Below, piece by piece: positions 15,814 to 23,929 of a stretch of 40,915 bases of DNA. The stretch spans positions 1-40,915 of the forward strand of contig CAURGH010000016.1 in NCBI GenBank assembly GCA_963524305.1, in the 5' to 3' direction. Under the pieces are notes generated by a model. It was not told where the DNA came from. It was given only the letters and a program-made list of their open reading frames with translations, and made no database searches. The DNA comes from JABCPH02 sp963524305 (GTDB lineage: Bacteria > Fusobacteriota > Fusobacteriia > Fusobacteriales > Leptotrichiaceae). Made by a program: the position numbers and the translations under genes. Every line of letters begins with the position of its first letter. The stretch's first letter is position 1.

Positions 15814-16485
15814 ATGGGATATGAATTATTTAAAAAGATAGAGTTATTTATTTTTGATATGGATGGACTTTTGTTTAATACGGAAGATATTTATATGAGT
15901 GAAGGAAGAAGAATCGCTAGAGAAATGGGATATGAAATAACGAAAGAATTGTCAGAAATGACACTAGGGTTAACTAATAATGTGGCAAGAAAAACTTATA
16001 AAGATTATCTAGGACAAGAATTTTCATTTGATAAAATGGTTGATGAAATACATTCAATAATACTTGAAAGAGCTAAAAAAGGAGAAGTTGATTTAAAATT
16101 AGGAGTATTAGAATTATTAAACTTTTTAAAAGAAAACAATAAAAAAATGGTTTTAGCGACATCTTCTAATCGAAATTTGGCTATAACCTTAACAGAAAGT
16201 AAGGATATTAGAAAATATTTTGATTATTTTATAACTGAGGAAGATGTGAAACATGGAAAACCAGATCCGGAAGTATTTCTTATCGCTGCAAAAAGAGGGG
16301 GATCAGATCCTGAAAAATCAATAGTTTTTGAAGATTCGTTTAATGGAATAAGAGCTGCACATTCAGCAAAAACTTTTCCTTTTATGATTCCAGATAAATT
16401 ACAACCAACAGAAGAAATCAGACAGAAATACTTCAAAAAATTTGATAATTTATTGGAAGTTATTAATTATTTTGAAGGGAAATAA
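15814..16485 (+). CDS. HAD-superfamily hydrolase (beta-phosphoglucomutase-like)
   Basis: A 223-residue phosphatase or mutase. Motif I is FDMDGLLFNTE with nucleophile Asp15 and acid Asp17; motif II is VLATSSN; motif III is the lysine in KHGKPDPEVF; motif IV is VFEDSFNGIRAA. The alpha-helical cap is inserted between motifs I and II, as in subfamily IA. The substrate cannot be told from sequence; phosphosugars are common for this group. Being next to glgC may be coincidence, since glgC has its own promoter. GGAAGGTG lies upstream of ATG 15814. Confidence 0.85.
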   Translation: MGYELFKKIELFIFDMDGLLFNTEDIYMSEGRRIAREMGYEITKELSEMTLGLTNNVARKTYKDYLGQEFSFDKMVDEIHSIILERAKKGEVDLKLGVLELLNFLKENNKKMVLATSSNRNLAITLTESKDIRKYFDYFITEEDVKHGKPDPEVFLIAAKRGGSDPEKSIVFEDSFNGIRAAHSAKTFPFMIPDKLQPTEEIRQKYFKKFDNLLEVINYFEGK

Positions 16486-16520
16486 ATCGTAAAAAAAATA
16501 AAAAATTTTCATTTTACTTC

Positions 16521-16548
16521 TTGCTATTTAAAAAAAATAAGGTATACT
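16521..16548 (+). promoter_or_regulatory. Promoter of glgCA
   Basis: TTGCTA (16521-16526), a 16-base spacer and TATACT (16543-16548), 33 bases before the glgC start. Confidence 0.65.
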
Positions 16549-16581
16549 TAAAATGTAAAGAGAATAATAGGAGGTATTAAT

Positions 16582-17835
16582 ATGGAAATTTTGGCTATGA
16601 TATTAGCGGGTGGAAGAGGATCAAGACTTGATATCTTATCAGAAAAAAGGGTTAAACCAAGTGTACCTTTTGCTGGTAAATTTAGAATTATAGATTTCGC
16701 ATTGAGTAATTGCTCAAATTCAGGAATTTATGATGTTGCATTATTAACACAATATTTACCTTTGTCATTAAATGAACACATTGGTTCAGGAAAACCTTGG
16801 GATTTTGATAGAAGAGATTCAAGTATAACTATGTTACAACCACATGAAGGACCAGGAGGAAGTGCTTGGTATCAAGGAACAGCTGATGCTATCAGACAAA
16901 ATATTGAATTTATTAAAACTAAAAATCCTAAATATGTATTAATATTATCTGGAGATCATATTTATAAAATGGATTATAGATGGATGTTAAAAGAACATGA
17001 AGAAAATGGAGCTGAATTGACAGTTGCAGCACAACCAGTTCCAATAGAAGAAGCAAGTAGATTTGGAATATTTGAAGTAGATGAAAATAAACAAATCCTT
17101 GATTTCCAAGAAAAACCAGCAGAACCTAGAAGTAATCTAGCTTCAATGGGAATTTATATTTTTAATACAGATGTATTATTAGAATATTTAGAAAAATTAG
17201 AAAATCAAGACTTAGACTTTGGAAAACACGTAATTCCTTCAATGATCAAAGAAGATAGAAAAGTATTTGTTCATTGCTACGATAGTTACTGGATGGATGT
17301 TGGAACATATGATTCTTACTTAGCAGCAAACTTAGATTTGATTAAAAAATCAGAAGAAGTTGGAATTGATTTATATGATCCAGGGTGGAAAATTTATACA
17401 AGAAGTGAAGATTTGGCACCAGTAAGAATCGGTGAAACAGGTAGTTCACAAAATTCATTAATTTGTAATGGATGTAAAATAGAAGGAACTGTTCAAAATT
17501 CAGTATTAGGGCCTGGAGTGACTGTAAGAAAAGGTGCTACTATTAGAAATAGTATCGTATTTAGTGGAACATATATTGACGAAAATACACATTTAGATAC
17601 AGTAATTGTTGATAAAAAAGTTTATATTGGTAAAAACTCATTTATTGGACACGGTGAAGCAAAAGTTCCAAATTATGAAAAACCAAATATTTTGTCATCA
17701 GGAATAACAATAATTGGTAAAGGTGCCGTTGTTCCTGAAGGAGCATTAATTGGTAAAAATGTTAGAATTTTTGGTGGAGTTAAATTGAATGAAAATAATA
17801 AATATGTACCAGTTGGAGAAACAGTAAAAAAATAG
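16582..17835 (+). CDS. glgC: Glucose-1-phosphate adenylyltransferase
   Basis: A 417-residue enzyme making ADP-glucose from glucose-1-phosphate and ATP, the committed step of glycogen synthesis. The nucleotidyl-transferase signature is LAGGRGSRL (8-16), followed by EKRVKPSVPFAGKFRIIDFALSN split over 21-43, QGTADAIRQN, LSGDHIYKMDY and YWMDVGTYDSY. The C-terminal ~120 residues form a left-handed beta helix with hexapeptide repeats (IEGTVQNSVLGPGVTV). The family is usually allosteric. AGGAGG precedes ATG 16582. glgA follows after 12 bases, forming a two-gene glycogen operon. Confidence 0.95.
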   Translation: MEILAMILAGGRGSRLDILSEKRVKPSVPFAGKFRIIDFALSNCSNSGIYDVALLTQYLPLSLNEHIGSGKPWDFDRRDSSITMLQPHEGPGGSAWYQGTADAIRQNIEFIKTKNPKYVLILSGDHIYKMDYRWMLKEHEENGAELTVAAQPVPIEEASRFGIFEVDENKQILDFQEKPAEPRSNLASMGIYIFNTDVLLEYLEKLENQDLDFGKHVIPSMIKEDRKVFVHCYDSYWMDVGTYDSYLAANLDLIKKSEEVGIDLYDPGWKIYTRSEDLAPVRIGETGSSQNSLICNGCKIEGTVQNSVLGPGVTVRKGATIRNSIVFSGTYIDENTHLDTVIVDKKVYIGKNSFIGHGEAKVPNYEKPNILSSGITIIGKGAVVPEGALIGKNVRIFGGVKLNENNKYVPVGETVKK

Positions 17836-17847
17836 GAAGTGATTAAT

Positions 17848-19233
17848 TTGAAAATAGTTTATTTAGCATCAGAAGTAGCTCCGTTCTTTAAAACAGGTGG
17901 ATTAGCCGATGTTATGGGTGCTTTACCTAAAAAAATGCAAGAATTAGGTCATGAAGTTTCTATTATAATGCCTAAATATGATAAAATACCAGTTAAATAC
18001 CTTGAAAAACTTGAATGGGTAGCAAGACTAGAAAGTCATGGAGATATTTTCAATTTAGTTAGATACCCAGATGATAAAATTAATTATTATTTTATTGAAA
18101 ATAAAGCATTATATGAAAGAGGTCATGTTTATGGTGATAATGATGAAGATATACAATATGCGATGTTTTCTGAATTAGCACTTAGATTTCTAAAAGAAAT
18201 TAATTTACAACCAGATATATTACACTGCAATGACTGGCAAACTGGACCAATACCTTATTTCTTAAATGTAAGATATAATAATGATCCGTTTTATTGGGAT
18301 ATGAGAACAGTTTATTCGATTCATAATTTAATGTATCAAGGAAGATTCTCAAAATATTCATTTGAAAGAATGGGTTATAATATTGGTGGATATGATTTGA
18401 ATTTTATGGAAATAGGAATTGGGTATGCAGATGTTGTAAATACAGTAAGTCCTACTTATGCAGAAGAAATTAAATATCCTTATTTTGCAGAAGGATTAGA
18501 ATGGATAACAAATACGAAAAAAATATATGGAATTTTAAATGGAATTGATGTAGATGAATTTGATCCAGAAAAAAATCCAGATGTAATACCATTTAATAAA
18601 GATTCTCTAGATAAGAAAAAAGAAAATAAATACAGATTACAAGAAAAATTAGGTTTACCAAAATCAGATGTTGCTTTGATTTCATTAGTAACAAGATTGG
18701 TTGAAGGAAAAGGATTAGATTTAGTATCAGCAATTTTAGAAAATTTATTGCAATATGATGCAGTTCAAGTAGTAATTTTAGGTAGTGGAGATAGATTTTA
18801 TGAAGATTATTATAACTATTTGACAAATAAATATCCAGATAAGTTCAAAGTCTATTTAGGATATAATCCTCATTTAGCGAATGAAATTTATGCTGGAAGT
18901 GATATTTTCTTAATGCCTTCAAGATATGAACCATGTGGATTAAGTCAAATGATAGCTATGAGATTTGGTACAATTCCTGTAGTTAGAGAAACAGGTGGAT
19001 TAAAAGATACTGTTCATCCTTATAATGTATTTACAAATGAAGGAAACGGATTCTCATTCACAAACTTTAATGCAGATGATATGTTGTATACAATAAAAGT
19101 AGCAGAAGGAATCTATTATGATAGACCTGAAGTTTGGAAAGATTTGATAAGAAGAAATATGGAAGCTGATTTTTCTTGGGATAAAGCAGCTAGAGAATAT
19201 GTAAAATTGTATGAAGAAGCTAAAACTCATTAG
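17848..19233 (+). CDS. glgA: Glycogen synthase (ADP-glucose)
   Basis: A 461-residue GT5 glycosyltransferase extending alpha-1,4-glucan from ADP-glucose. The start is TTG 17848: AGGAAGTG (17834-17841) would overlap an upstream GTG at 17839, and TTG gives the family start MKIVYLASEVAPFFKTGGLADV (the KTGGL loop binds the ADP moiety). Other marks are LHCNDWQTGPIPYF, YSIHNLMYQGRF, NGIDVDEFDP and the C-terminal PSRYEPCGLSQMIAMRFGTIPV containing the conserved glutamate. No branching enzyme or phosphorylase gene is nearby. A strong terminator follows. Confidence 0.95.
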   Translation: MKIVYLASEVAPFFKTGGLADVMGALPKKMQELGHEVSIIMPKYDKIPVKYLEKLEWVARLESHGDIFNLVRYPDDKINYYFIENKALYERGHVYGDNDEDIQYAMFSELALRFLKEINLQPDILHCNDWQTGPIPYFLNVRYNNDPFYWDMRTVYSIHNLMYQGRFSKYSFERMGYNIGGYDLNFMEIGIGYADVVNTVSPTYAEEIKYPYFAEGLEWITNTKKIYGILNGIDVDEFDPEKNPDVIPFNKDSLDKKKENKYRLQEKLGLPKSDVALISLVTRLVEGKGLDLVSAILENLLQYDAVQVVILGSGDRFYEDYYNYLTNKYPDKFKVYLGYNPHLANEIYAGSDIFLMPSRYEPCGLSQMIAMRFGTIPVVRETGGLKDTVHPYNVFTNEGNGFSFTNFNADDMLYTIKVAEGIYYDRPEVWKDLIRRNMEADFSWDKAAREYVKLYEEAKTH

Positions 19234-19258
19234 ATAATTGTTTTTATTGAATAGTTTG

Positions 19259-19290
19259 AAAAGAGAAGTGATAAAAAACTTCTCTTTTTT
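19259..19290 (+). terminator. Terminator of glgCA
   Basis: A perfect 11-base stem, AAAAGAGAAGT (19259-19269) against ACTTCTCTTTT (19278-19288), with a run of T. Confidence 0.9.
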
Positions 19291-19704
19291 CTTTATCTTT
19301 TTGAGTGTATATTTTAGTAAATATTATAATGAAATTTATAAGTAATCGTATGTAAAAAATAGCTACTGAATAATATTTTTGTAAATTTATGAATATAAGA
19401 AAATTGTTAAATTTATAGATATTATGAAACTTTTGACACAATAACACTTTTGTAATTAATTTAAAATTAATAAATAAAGAAAAAAAAACTATTAATTAAT
19501 TGAAAAAAAATAAAGATAGTGTATACTAAGACTGAAATTAAGAGAGGATCATAATTTCAAATAGTATGTTCAAGTTTTTTGGATGAAAGTATAAGATAAG
19601 GTTTAATTTTATAAAGGAGTGAGAATAAATTATTATCTATGTTTTTTTTGAAAATTTGGGCATATAAAAAATAAAATGAAGAAAAAAGAAAGAGAGTGGT
19701 TTTT
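19291..19704 (+). promoter_or_regulatory. Gene-free stretch: promoter and long leader of the MliC gene
   Basis: TTGAAA (19500-19505), 16 bases, TATACT (19522-19527) is the likely promoter, leaving a leader of about 170 bases before ATG 19705. Within the leader AAGGAG (about 19614) is followed by ATG 19639 opening an 11-codon frame (MFFLKIWAYKK), a possible leader peptide or chance. The part before 19500 is AT-rich with nothing recognisable. Confidence 0.55.
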
Positions 19705-20355
19705 ATGAAATCTACAAAGAAAATTATTTTAACAGCGTTAATTGGAGTTTTAGCTTTAGGATCTATTGGTTATGCAGCTATGAAAAAAACTTCAAATAAA
19801 AAGATGTTATCTAAAGTAACAGCAGCAAAATTAACAAGAGGTTTTACTTGTGATAGTGGAAATGTAACAGTTGAAAACTTGTCTACAGATAGAGTTAAAT
19901 TGACTGAAAGTAACGGTAAGTCTTATACTTTAAAATTAACTAAATCAGCAAGTGGAGAAGAATATAAAGGAAATGGAGTTTCTATTCATATAAAAGGAAA
20001 TGAAGCAGCATTAACTAAAAGTGGACAAGATGAAGCTTGTACTATGACTCAAAGTAATGCTAATAGCTCTAATTCAGGAAATGTTACTGCGACAAGTTCA
20101 AATTTATTAAGAAAATTTGATTGTGATGGTTATCAAAATATAACAGTTGAAAATTTATCAACAGATAAAGTAAAATTAGCTGATGGATATGGAAGTATTT
20201 ATGATTTAGATTCTACTACAGCAGCAAGTGGTGAAAAATATTCAAATGGAAATGTTTCTATTCATATAAAAGGAAATGAAGCTGTTTTCACTGAAAATGG
20301 AAAAGATAAAAGTTGTAGTTTAAAAAATGCAGGAAAAGGTTCTATTGAACAATAA
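19705..20355 (+). CDS. Secreted protein with two MliC lysozyme-inhibitor domains
   Basis: A 216-residue exported protein (signal-like MKSTKKIILTALIGVLALGSIGYA). Two copies of the MliC/PliC domain lie at about 46-115 and 138-207. Each has a first cysteine (FTCD, Cys49; FDCD, Cys140), VTVENLSTD(R/K)VKL, an (S/A)ASGE(E/K)Y box (81-87; 173-179), SIHIKGNEA, and a closing cysteine (Cys112; Cys204). In known MliC proteins the serine of this box and the nearby lysine enter the active site of c-type lysozyme. The protein probably protects the cell wall against host lysozyme. It lacks a lipobox, so it is periplasmic or anchored by its signal. The 19696 GTG is a poorer start. Confidence 0.85.
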   Translation: MKSTKKIILTALIGVLALGSIGYAAMKKTSNKKMLSKVTAAKLTRGFTCDSGNVTVENLSTDRVKLTESNGKSYTLKLTKSASGEEYKGNGVSIHIKGNEAALTKSGQDEACTMTQSNANSSNSGNVTATSSNLLRKFDCDGYQNITVENLSTDKVKLADGYGSIYDLDSTTAASGEKYSNGNVSIHIKGNEAVFTENGKDKSCSLKNAGKGSIEQ

Positions 20356-20381
20356 ATACATTGATAATAACTAACTGAGAG

Positions 20382-20425
20382 AGTTGCTTTGTATAATTTA
20401 ATTATATGAAGCAACTTTTTTATTT
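20382..20425 (+). terminator. Terminator of the MliC gene
   Basis: AGTTGCTT (20382-20389) pairs with AAGCAACT (20409-20416) around an AT-rich loop, followed by a long T run. Confidence 0.8.
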
Positions 20426-20440
20426 TTTTGTTTTAATTTC

Positions 20441-20469
20441 TTGATTTTTGTGCTAAGACTTGGTAAAAT
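20441..20469 (+). promoter_or_regulatory. Promoter of the DUF1003 gene
   Basis: TTGATT (20441-20446), 17 bases, TAAAAT (20464-20469), 55 bases before the start. Confidence 0.6.
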
Positions 20470-20523
20470 AAATATATGTTATAAAGGGAAAATATAATTT
20501 GAACTGTTTACGAAAGGAGAGCT

Positions 20524-21198
20524 ATGGAAACTTTAAGAGAAGAAACAAATTCTAAAAATAATGCTCTGAAAAAAGATAATAAAGAAAAAAATCAAGAAGA
20601 AAATAAAAATTCAGAAATTAATATAAAAAATATTCAAAGAAACATGGATTTGAAAAAAGAAAAACCGTTGAAAAGTATATTGGAAAATATTGAGAGAGAT
20701 GAAAAAGCTAGAGAAATCATAATTCGTAGGTTATTAGATCAGAAAGTGTCAAAAGATATTAAAGAAGAAGAATCGAAATCTATTTCTGGGAAACTATCTA
20801 ACTTTTTAGCAAACATTGTAGGAAGTAAAACTTTTATATTATTATTAACAATATTTGTTATAGCTTGGTTTGTTTATAATGTAAGTTATTTTAAGGAAAA
20901 TAAGGATACGTTATCATTGGTAAATATTGGATTATCTGGTGTAATGATGCTATTTAGTTCATTGATTATTCTCGGACAAAATAGAAAGAAAAGATTGGAA
21001 GAAAAAAAATTGGAGAATGATTACAAAGTTAACTTAAAAAATGAGATTGTTATTGAGGATTTGCATTATAAGTTAGACGAAATGTTGAAAAAGCAAGAAG
21101 AAATTTCAGATAGAGTTTCAAGTTTGGAAGGAAATCCAGAGCCTATGAAAAAGAGGTCTGAAAAAAAATATAAATTTATTGATATTGTTGATAAATAG
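20524..21198 (+). CDS. DUF1003 membrane protein
   Basis: A 224-residue protein with a highly charged N-terminus (1-95), two membrane helices (about 103-120 and 135-152) and a coiled C-terminus. The DUF1003 pattern is visible: GSKTFILLLTIFVIAWFVYN, LVNIGLSGVMMLFSSLIILGQNR, then ENDYKVNLKNEIVIEDL. The family is widespread with no settled function. GAAAGGAG precedes ATG 20524. The cupin gene follows 32 bases later. Confidence 0.85.
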   Translation: METLREETNSKNNALKKDNKEKNQEENKNSEINIKNIQRNMDLKKEKPLKSILENIERDEKAREIIIRRLLDQKVSKDIKEEESKSISGKLSNFLANIVGSKTFILLLTIFVIAWFVYNVSYFKENKDTLSLVNIGLSGVMMLFSSLIILGQNRKKRLEEKKLENDYKVNLKNEIVIEDLHYKLDEMLKKQEEISDRVSSLEGNPEPMKKRSEKKYKFIDIVDK

Positions 21199-21230
21199 AA
21201 TTAAAGATATTTAAAATAAGGAATAAGGAA

Positions 21231-21530
21231 ATGAATGTATTTGAAATAGAAAAAATGCCGAAAACTGAGGAAATTTTGGAAATATTGGCTCAAAGTGATG
21301 ATGTTAGGGTAGAGAGGATTTTATCTAATGGACAGACTACAGATTGGATGGTTCAAGATGAAAAAGAGTTTGTTGTATTGTTACAGGGAAATGCGACTGT
21401 TGAATTTGATGATAGAGAAGTTCATTTGTCAAAAGGAGATACTTTGATGATAAACGAGAAAGAAAAACATAGAGTTAGTTATACGAGTGAATCTCCAATT
21501 TGTATATGGTTTTGTATATTTTTCAGTTAA
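21231..21530 (+). CDS. Small cupin-domain protein
   Basis: A 99-residue single-domain cupin. The two motifs are partly kept: EFVVLLQGNATVEFDDREVHLSKGDTLMI (about 45-73) and the second-motif histidine in EKEKHRVSYTSESPICIWFCIFF. The usual first-motif histidines are absent (the region reads GQTTDWMVQDEKEFVVLLQG), as in the common 'cupin 2' proteins of Firmicutes and Fusobacteria that end CIWL. Metal binding is uncertain and the substrate unknown. AAGGAA lies just before ATG 21231. Confidence 0.75.
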   Translation: MNVFEIEKMPKTEEILEILAQSDDVRVERILSNGQTTDWMVQDEKEFVVLLQGNATVEFDDREVHLSKGDTLMINEKEKHRVSYTSESPICIWFCIFFS

Positions 21531-21653
21531 AAGATGATTTTATAATTAAAAATAAAGTTTAATCAAAAAAATAAAAAAGAATTTATGACTACAATTAGCT
21601 TGTTTGAAGAAAACAATTATTAAAAGAGCTTGGCTCTAAAAAGGAGAGATAAA

Positions 21654-22502
21654 ATGGGAATATTATTTGTAGTTTTTGCTTTAGTTATCGTGATTGTGTC
21701 TGGAATACCGATAGCTAAAAAGAAATTAGAAGAAAATAAAAAATTTAAAGAGTATACAGAAAATACTCAGTTGGGAAAAAATGAAATTGTTGGAAAGATT
21801 AGGGACGAAAGAACTGTAAATGATAAGTTTATAAGTGCAATGTTTTATGTTGGAGTCGTGTTTTTATTGGTCAGTGGTATTGGACTTATTATTAATAATG
21901 GAAATGAGGATAAAGAATTTTCAAGAAAAAATTCAGGTGTTGTTGTAGGGACTCAACCTGAAATAGATACAAGTAATCAGCCTAAAGATGGTATAATGAG
22001 TATTAATACAAATGCAGATCAATCTAATACTCCAGTACAAAATGAAACTTTAACAACTGATAAGATTGCGAAAAATGTAAAAAGGGAAAGAGAAAGAATC
22101 AATAGATTGATTACAGAAAATAATAAAAAGAGTGAGAGCTTGATTGACGAGATGACAAAAGATATTGAATCTAAAAATACAGAAAGTGCATTACAAAAAG
22201 GAGAAAAAGCTCTTCAAAGTATTAAAGAAGCATCAGATAACTTAAATGGTACTCAATGTATACCAACTGGAGATGCGAACTTTGATGCACAATGTAAAAA
22301 ATTATTAAATGAAGGTAGAAATCTTTATACTCAAAGACAGGAAACTGTTGCCAAGACAATGGAATGGTTGAAGAAAGTTGGACAAGATGTAAACAATGTG
22401 AAAGATACAATTGAATCAAGTAATATTGGTCAACAAGCTATTTCAGAAGGTAAAAAATTCTTTAAAGATTTGATAAAATCATTTAACGATAATACAAAAT
22501 AG
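21654..22502 (+). CDS. Membrane protein of unknown function
   Basis: A 282-residue protein starting at ATG 21654 after AGGAGA (21642-21647); a longer TTG frame from 21630 lacks a ribosome site. It has two membrane helices (about 2-20 and 60-79), with a charged loop between them. A low-complexity linker and a coiled C-terminal domain follow (about 140-282), holding one cysteine pair (TQCIP, DAQCKK). If both helices span, the domain faces the same side as the N-terminus. Not recognised; no known partner nearby. Confidence 0.7.
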   Translation: MGILFVVFALVIVIVSGIPIAKKKLEENKKFKEYTENTQLGKNEIVGKIRDERTVNDKFISAMFYVGVVFLLVSGIGLIINNGNEDKEFSRKNSGVVVGTQPEIDTSNQPKDGIMSINTNADQSNTPVQNETLTTDKIAKNVKRERERINRLITENNKKSESLIDEMTKDIESKNTESALQKGEKALQSIKEASDNLNGTQCIPTGDANFDAQCKKLLNEGRNLYTQRQETVAKTMEWLKKVGQDVNNVKDTIESSNIGQQAISEGKKFFKDLIKSFNDNTK

Positions 22503-22545
22503 TTTTGATTCATTATCACTCGTTGTAAGTATTAAGGAGATGAGA

Positions 22546-23046
22546 ATGAAAGAGAAAAAAATAAAAACGAATGCGTTAAGAATATTAGACAAACAAAAAA
22601 TTGAATATGAGATTCACACATATGAATGGTCGGAAGGAACTAATTCAGGCTTAGGAGTAGCTGAAAAATTTCCTGAATTAGCAGATCGTATATTTAAAAC
22701 TATTGTTTTGAAAGGAAAAACGAAAAATCTTCATGTGTGTGTAATTCCTGGAGCTGCTCATTTAGATTTAAAAAAAGTGGCAAAAGCTTGTGGAGAAAAG
22801 AACATTGATTTGTTGCCACTTTCCGAATTAGAGAGAAATACAGGATATATACGTGGTGGTTGTTCACCAGTTGGTATGAAGAAAAAGTATGATACATTTT
22901 TTGATGAGAGTGCTTTGAAATTTGAAAAAATAATAGTTTCAGCAGGGAAAAGAGGACTTCAAATGGAAGTTGATACGCATAAACTTATTGAAGAAACAGA
23001 TGGAAAAGTTGCAGATTTACTATCTGAAACAGAAGGAATTTTTTAG
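22546..23046 (+). CDS. ybaK: YbaK/EbsC-type Cys-tRNA(Pro) deacylase
   Basis: A 166-residue aminoacyl-tRNA editing protein that removes cysteine wrongly attached to tRNA-Pro. It starts at ATG 22546 because AAGGAG (22534-22539) is too close to the upstream ATG 22540. Family marks are KTNALRILDKQKIEYEIHTYEW, FKTIVLKGKTKN with the catalytic lysine, VIPGAAHLDLKKVAKA, and GYIRGGCSPVGMKKKYDTFFDE. Length and motifs match the YbaK group better than ProX. It acts in trans with ProRS, which is not in the window. Confidence 0.9.
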   Translation: MKEKKIKTNALRILDKQKIEYEIHTYEWSEGTNSGLGVAEKFPELADRIFKTIVLKGKTKNLHVCVIPGAAHLDLKKVAKACGEKNIDLLPLSELERNTGYIRGGCSPVGMKKKYDTFFDESALKFEKIIVSAGKRGLQMEVDTHKLIEETDGKVADLLSETEGIF

Positions 23047-23082
23047 TAAAAGGATGTATCAAGATTTTGGAGGAATTACGAA

Positions 23083-23715
23083 TTGAAGTTAAAAAATATT
23101 AGAATAATAAAAATTTTCTTGGGAGTTTTTTTACTGTTCTTTTTATTAACAGAATTTTTGATAATTAGAGAATATCTAAATGATTATAATGAGAGGAATC
23201 AAAGAAAAAATATGGATTATGTAGTTGTTCTTGGTGGGAAACTTTATGGAGAGGTTCCTTCAAATTCTTTGAAAAATCGTATAATGATAGCAGTAAAATA
23301 CTTACTTGAGAATAAAGATACGAAAGTAGTGGTAACTGGTGGAAAAGGTCCTGGAGAAAAGATTACTGAGGCAAAAGCAATAGAAAAAGAACTTATAAAA
23401 AATGGAATAAACGAAAATCGAATTATTGTAGAAGATAAATCTCGAAATACGGTACAAAATTTCAAATACAGTTTGTTAAAAATAAAGGAAGATAAGTCGT
23501 TTGATATTTCTAAGAAAAAGAGAATTATGATAGTGACTAATGATTATCATATGTATCGAGCTAAAAAAATTGCACGTGCAACAGGATTGGAAAAAGAAGG
23601 ATTTGAAATATATGGACTACCAGCAAAAACACCAATTATTGCTGCACCAAAAGCATATCTTAGAGAATTTCTTTCAAATGTGAAATTTTGGATATTTGGA
23701 ATTAATCAGGATTAA
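23083..23715 (+). CDS. DUF218 (YdcF/SanA-like) membrane protein
   Basis: A 210-residue protein with one N-terminal membrane helix (about 8-28) and an extracytoplasmic DUF218 domain: DYVVVLGGKLYGEVPSNSLKNRI (45-67), VVVTGGKGPGEKITEAKAI, IIVEDKSRNTVQNF, and MIVTNDYHMYRAKKIA. DUF218 proteins are tied to envelope and vancomycin-barrier functions in some bacteria; the reaction is not established. It starts at TTG 23083, with GGAGG at 23069-23073, nine bases away. It converges on citZ, with a bidirectional hairpin between them. Confidence 0.85.
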   Translation: MKLKNIRIIKIFLGVFLLFFLLTEFLIIREYLNDYNERNQRKNMDYVVVLGGKLYGEVPSNSLKNRIMIAVKYLLENKDTKVVVTGGKGPGEKITEAKAIEKELIKNGINENRIIVEDKSRNTVQNFKYSLLKIKEDKSFDISKKKRIMIVTNDYHMYRAKKIARATGLEKEGFEIYGLPAKTPIIAAPKAYLREFLSNVKFWIFGINQD

Positions 23716-23780
23716 TTGCGAATTATTAAATTGGAAAAGCTAAAATTAAGAGTATTTGGTTTTAGTCAAATAATAAATTA

Positions 23781-23830
23781 AAATCATATAAGATATCACT
23801 TTATATTTTGGATATTTTATATGATTTTTT
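23781..23830. terminator. Terminator hairpin between converging genes
   Basis: AAATCATATAAGATATC (23781-23797) pairs with 23811-23827 over 17 bases with one G-U pair; the right arm runs into T on the plus strand. It serves the DUF218 gene and may also help end the citZ operon. Confidence 0.8.
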
Positions 23831-23929
23831 ATATTCATAGAATTTTTATGTTCAAATTTTGAATTTTGAAAAAATATAATAAAAATTTTTATTAAAAACT
23901 CTAAATATTTTCATTTTAAAAAAGATAAT

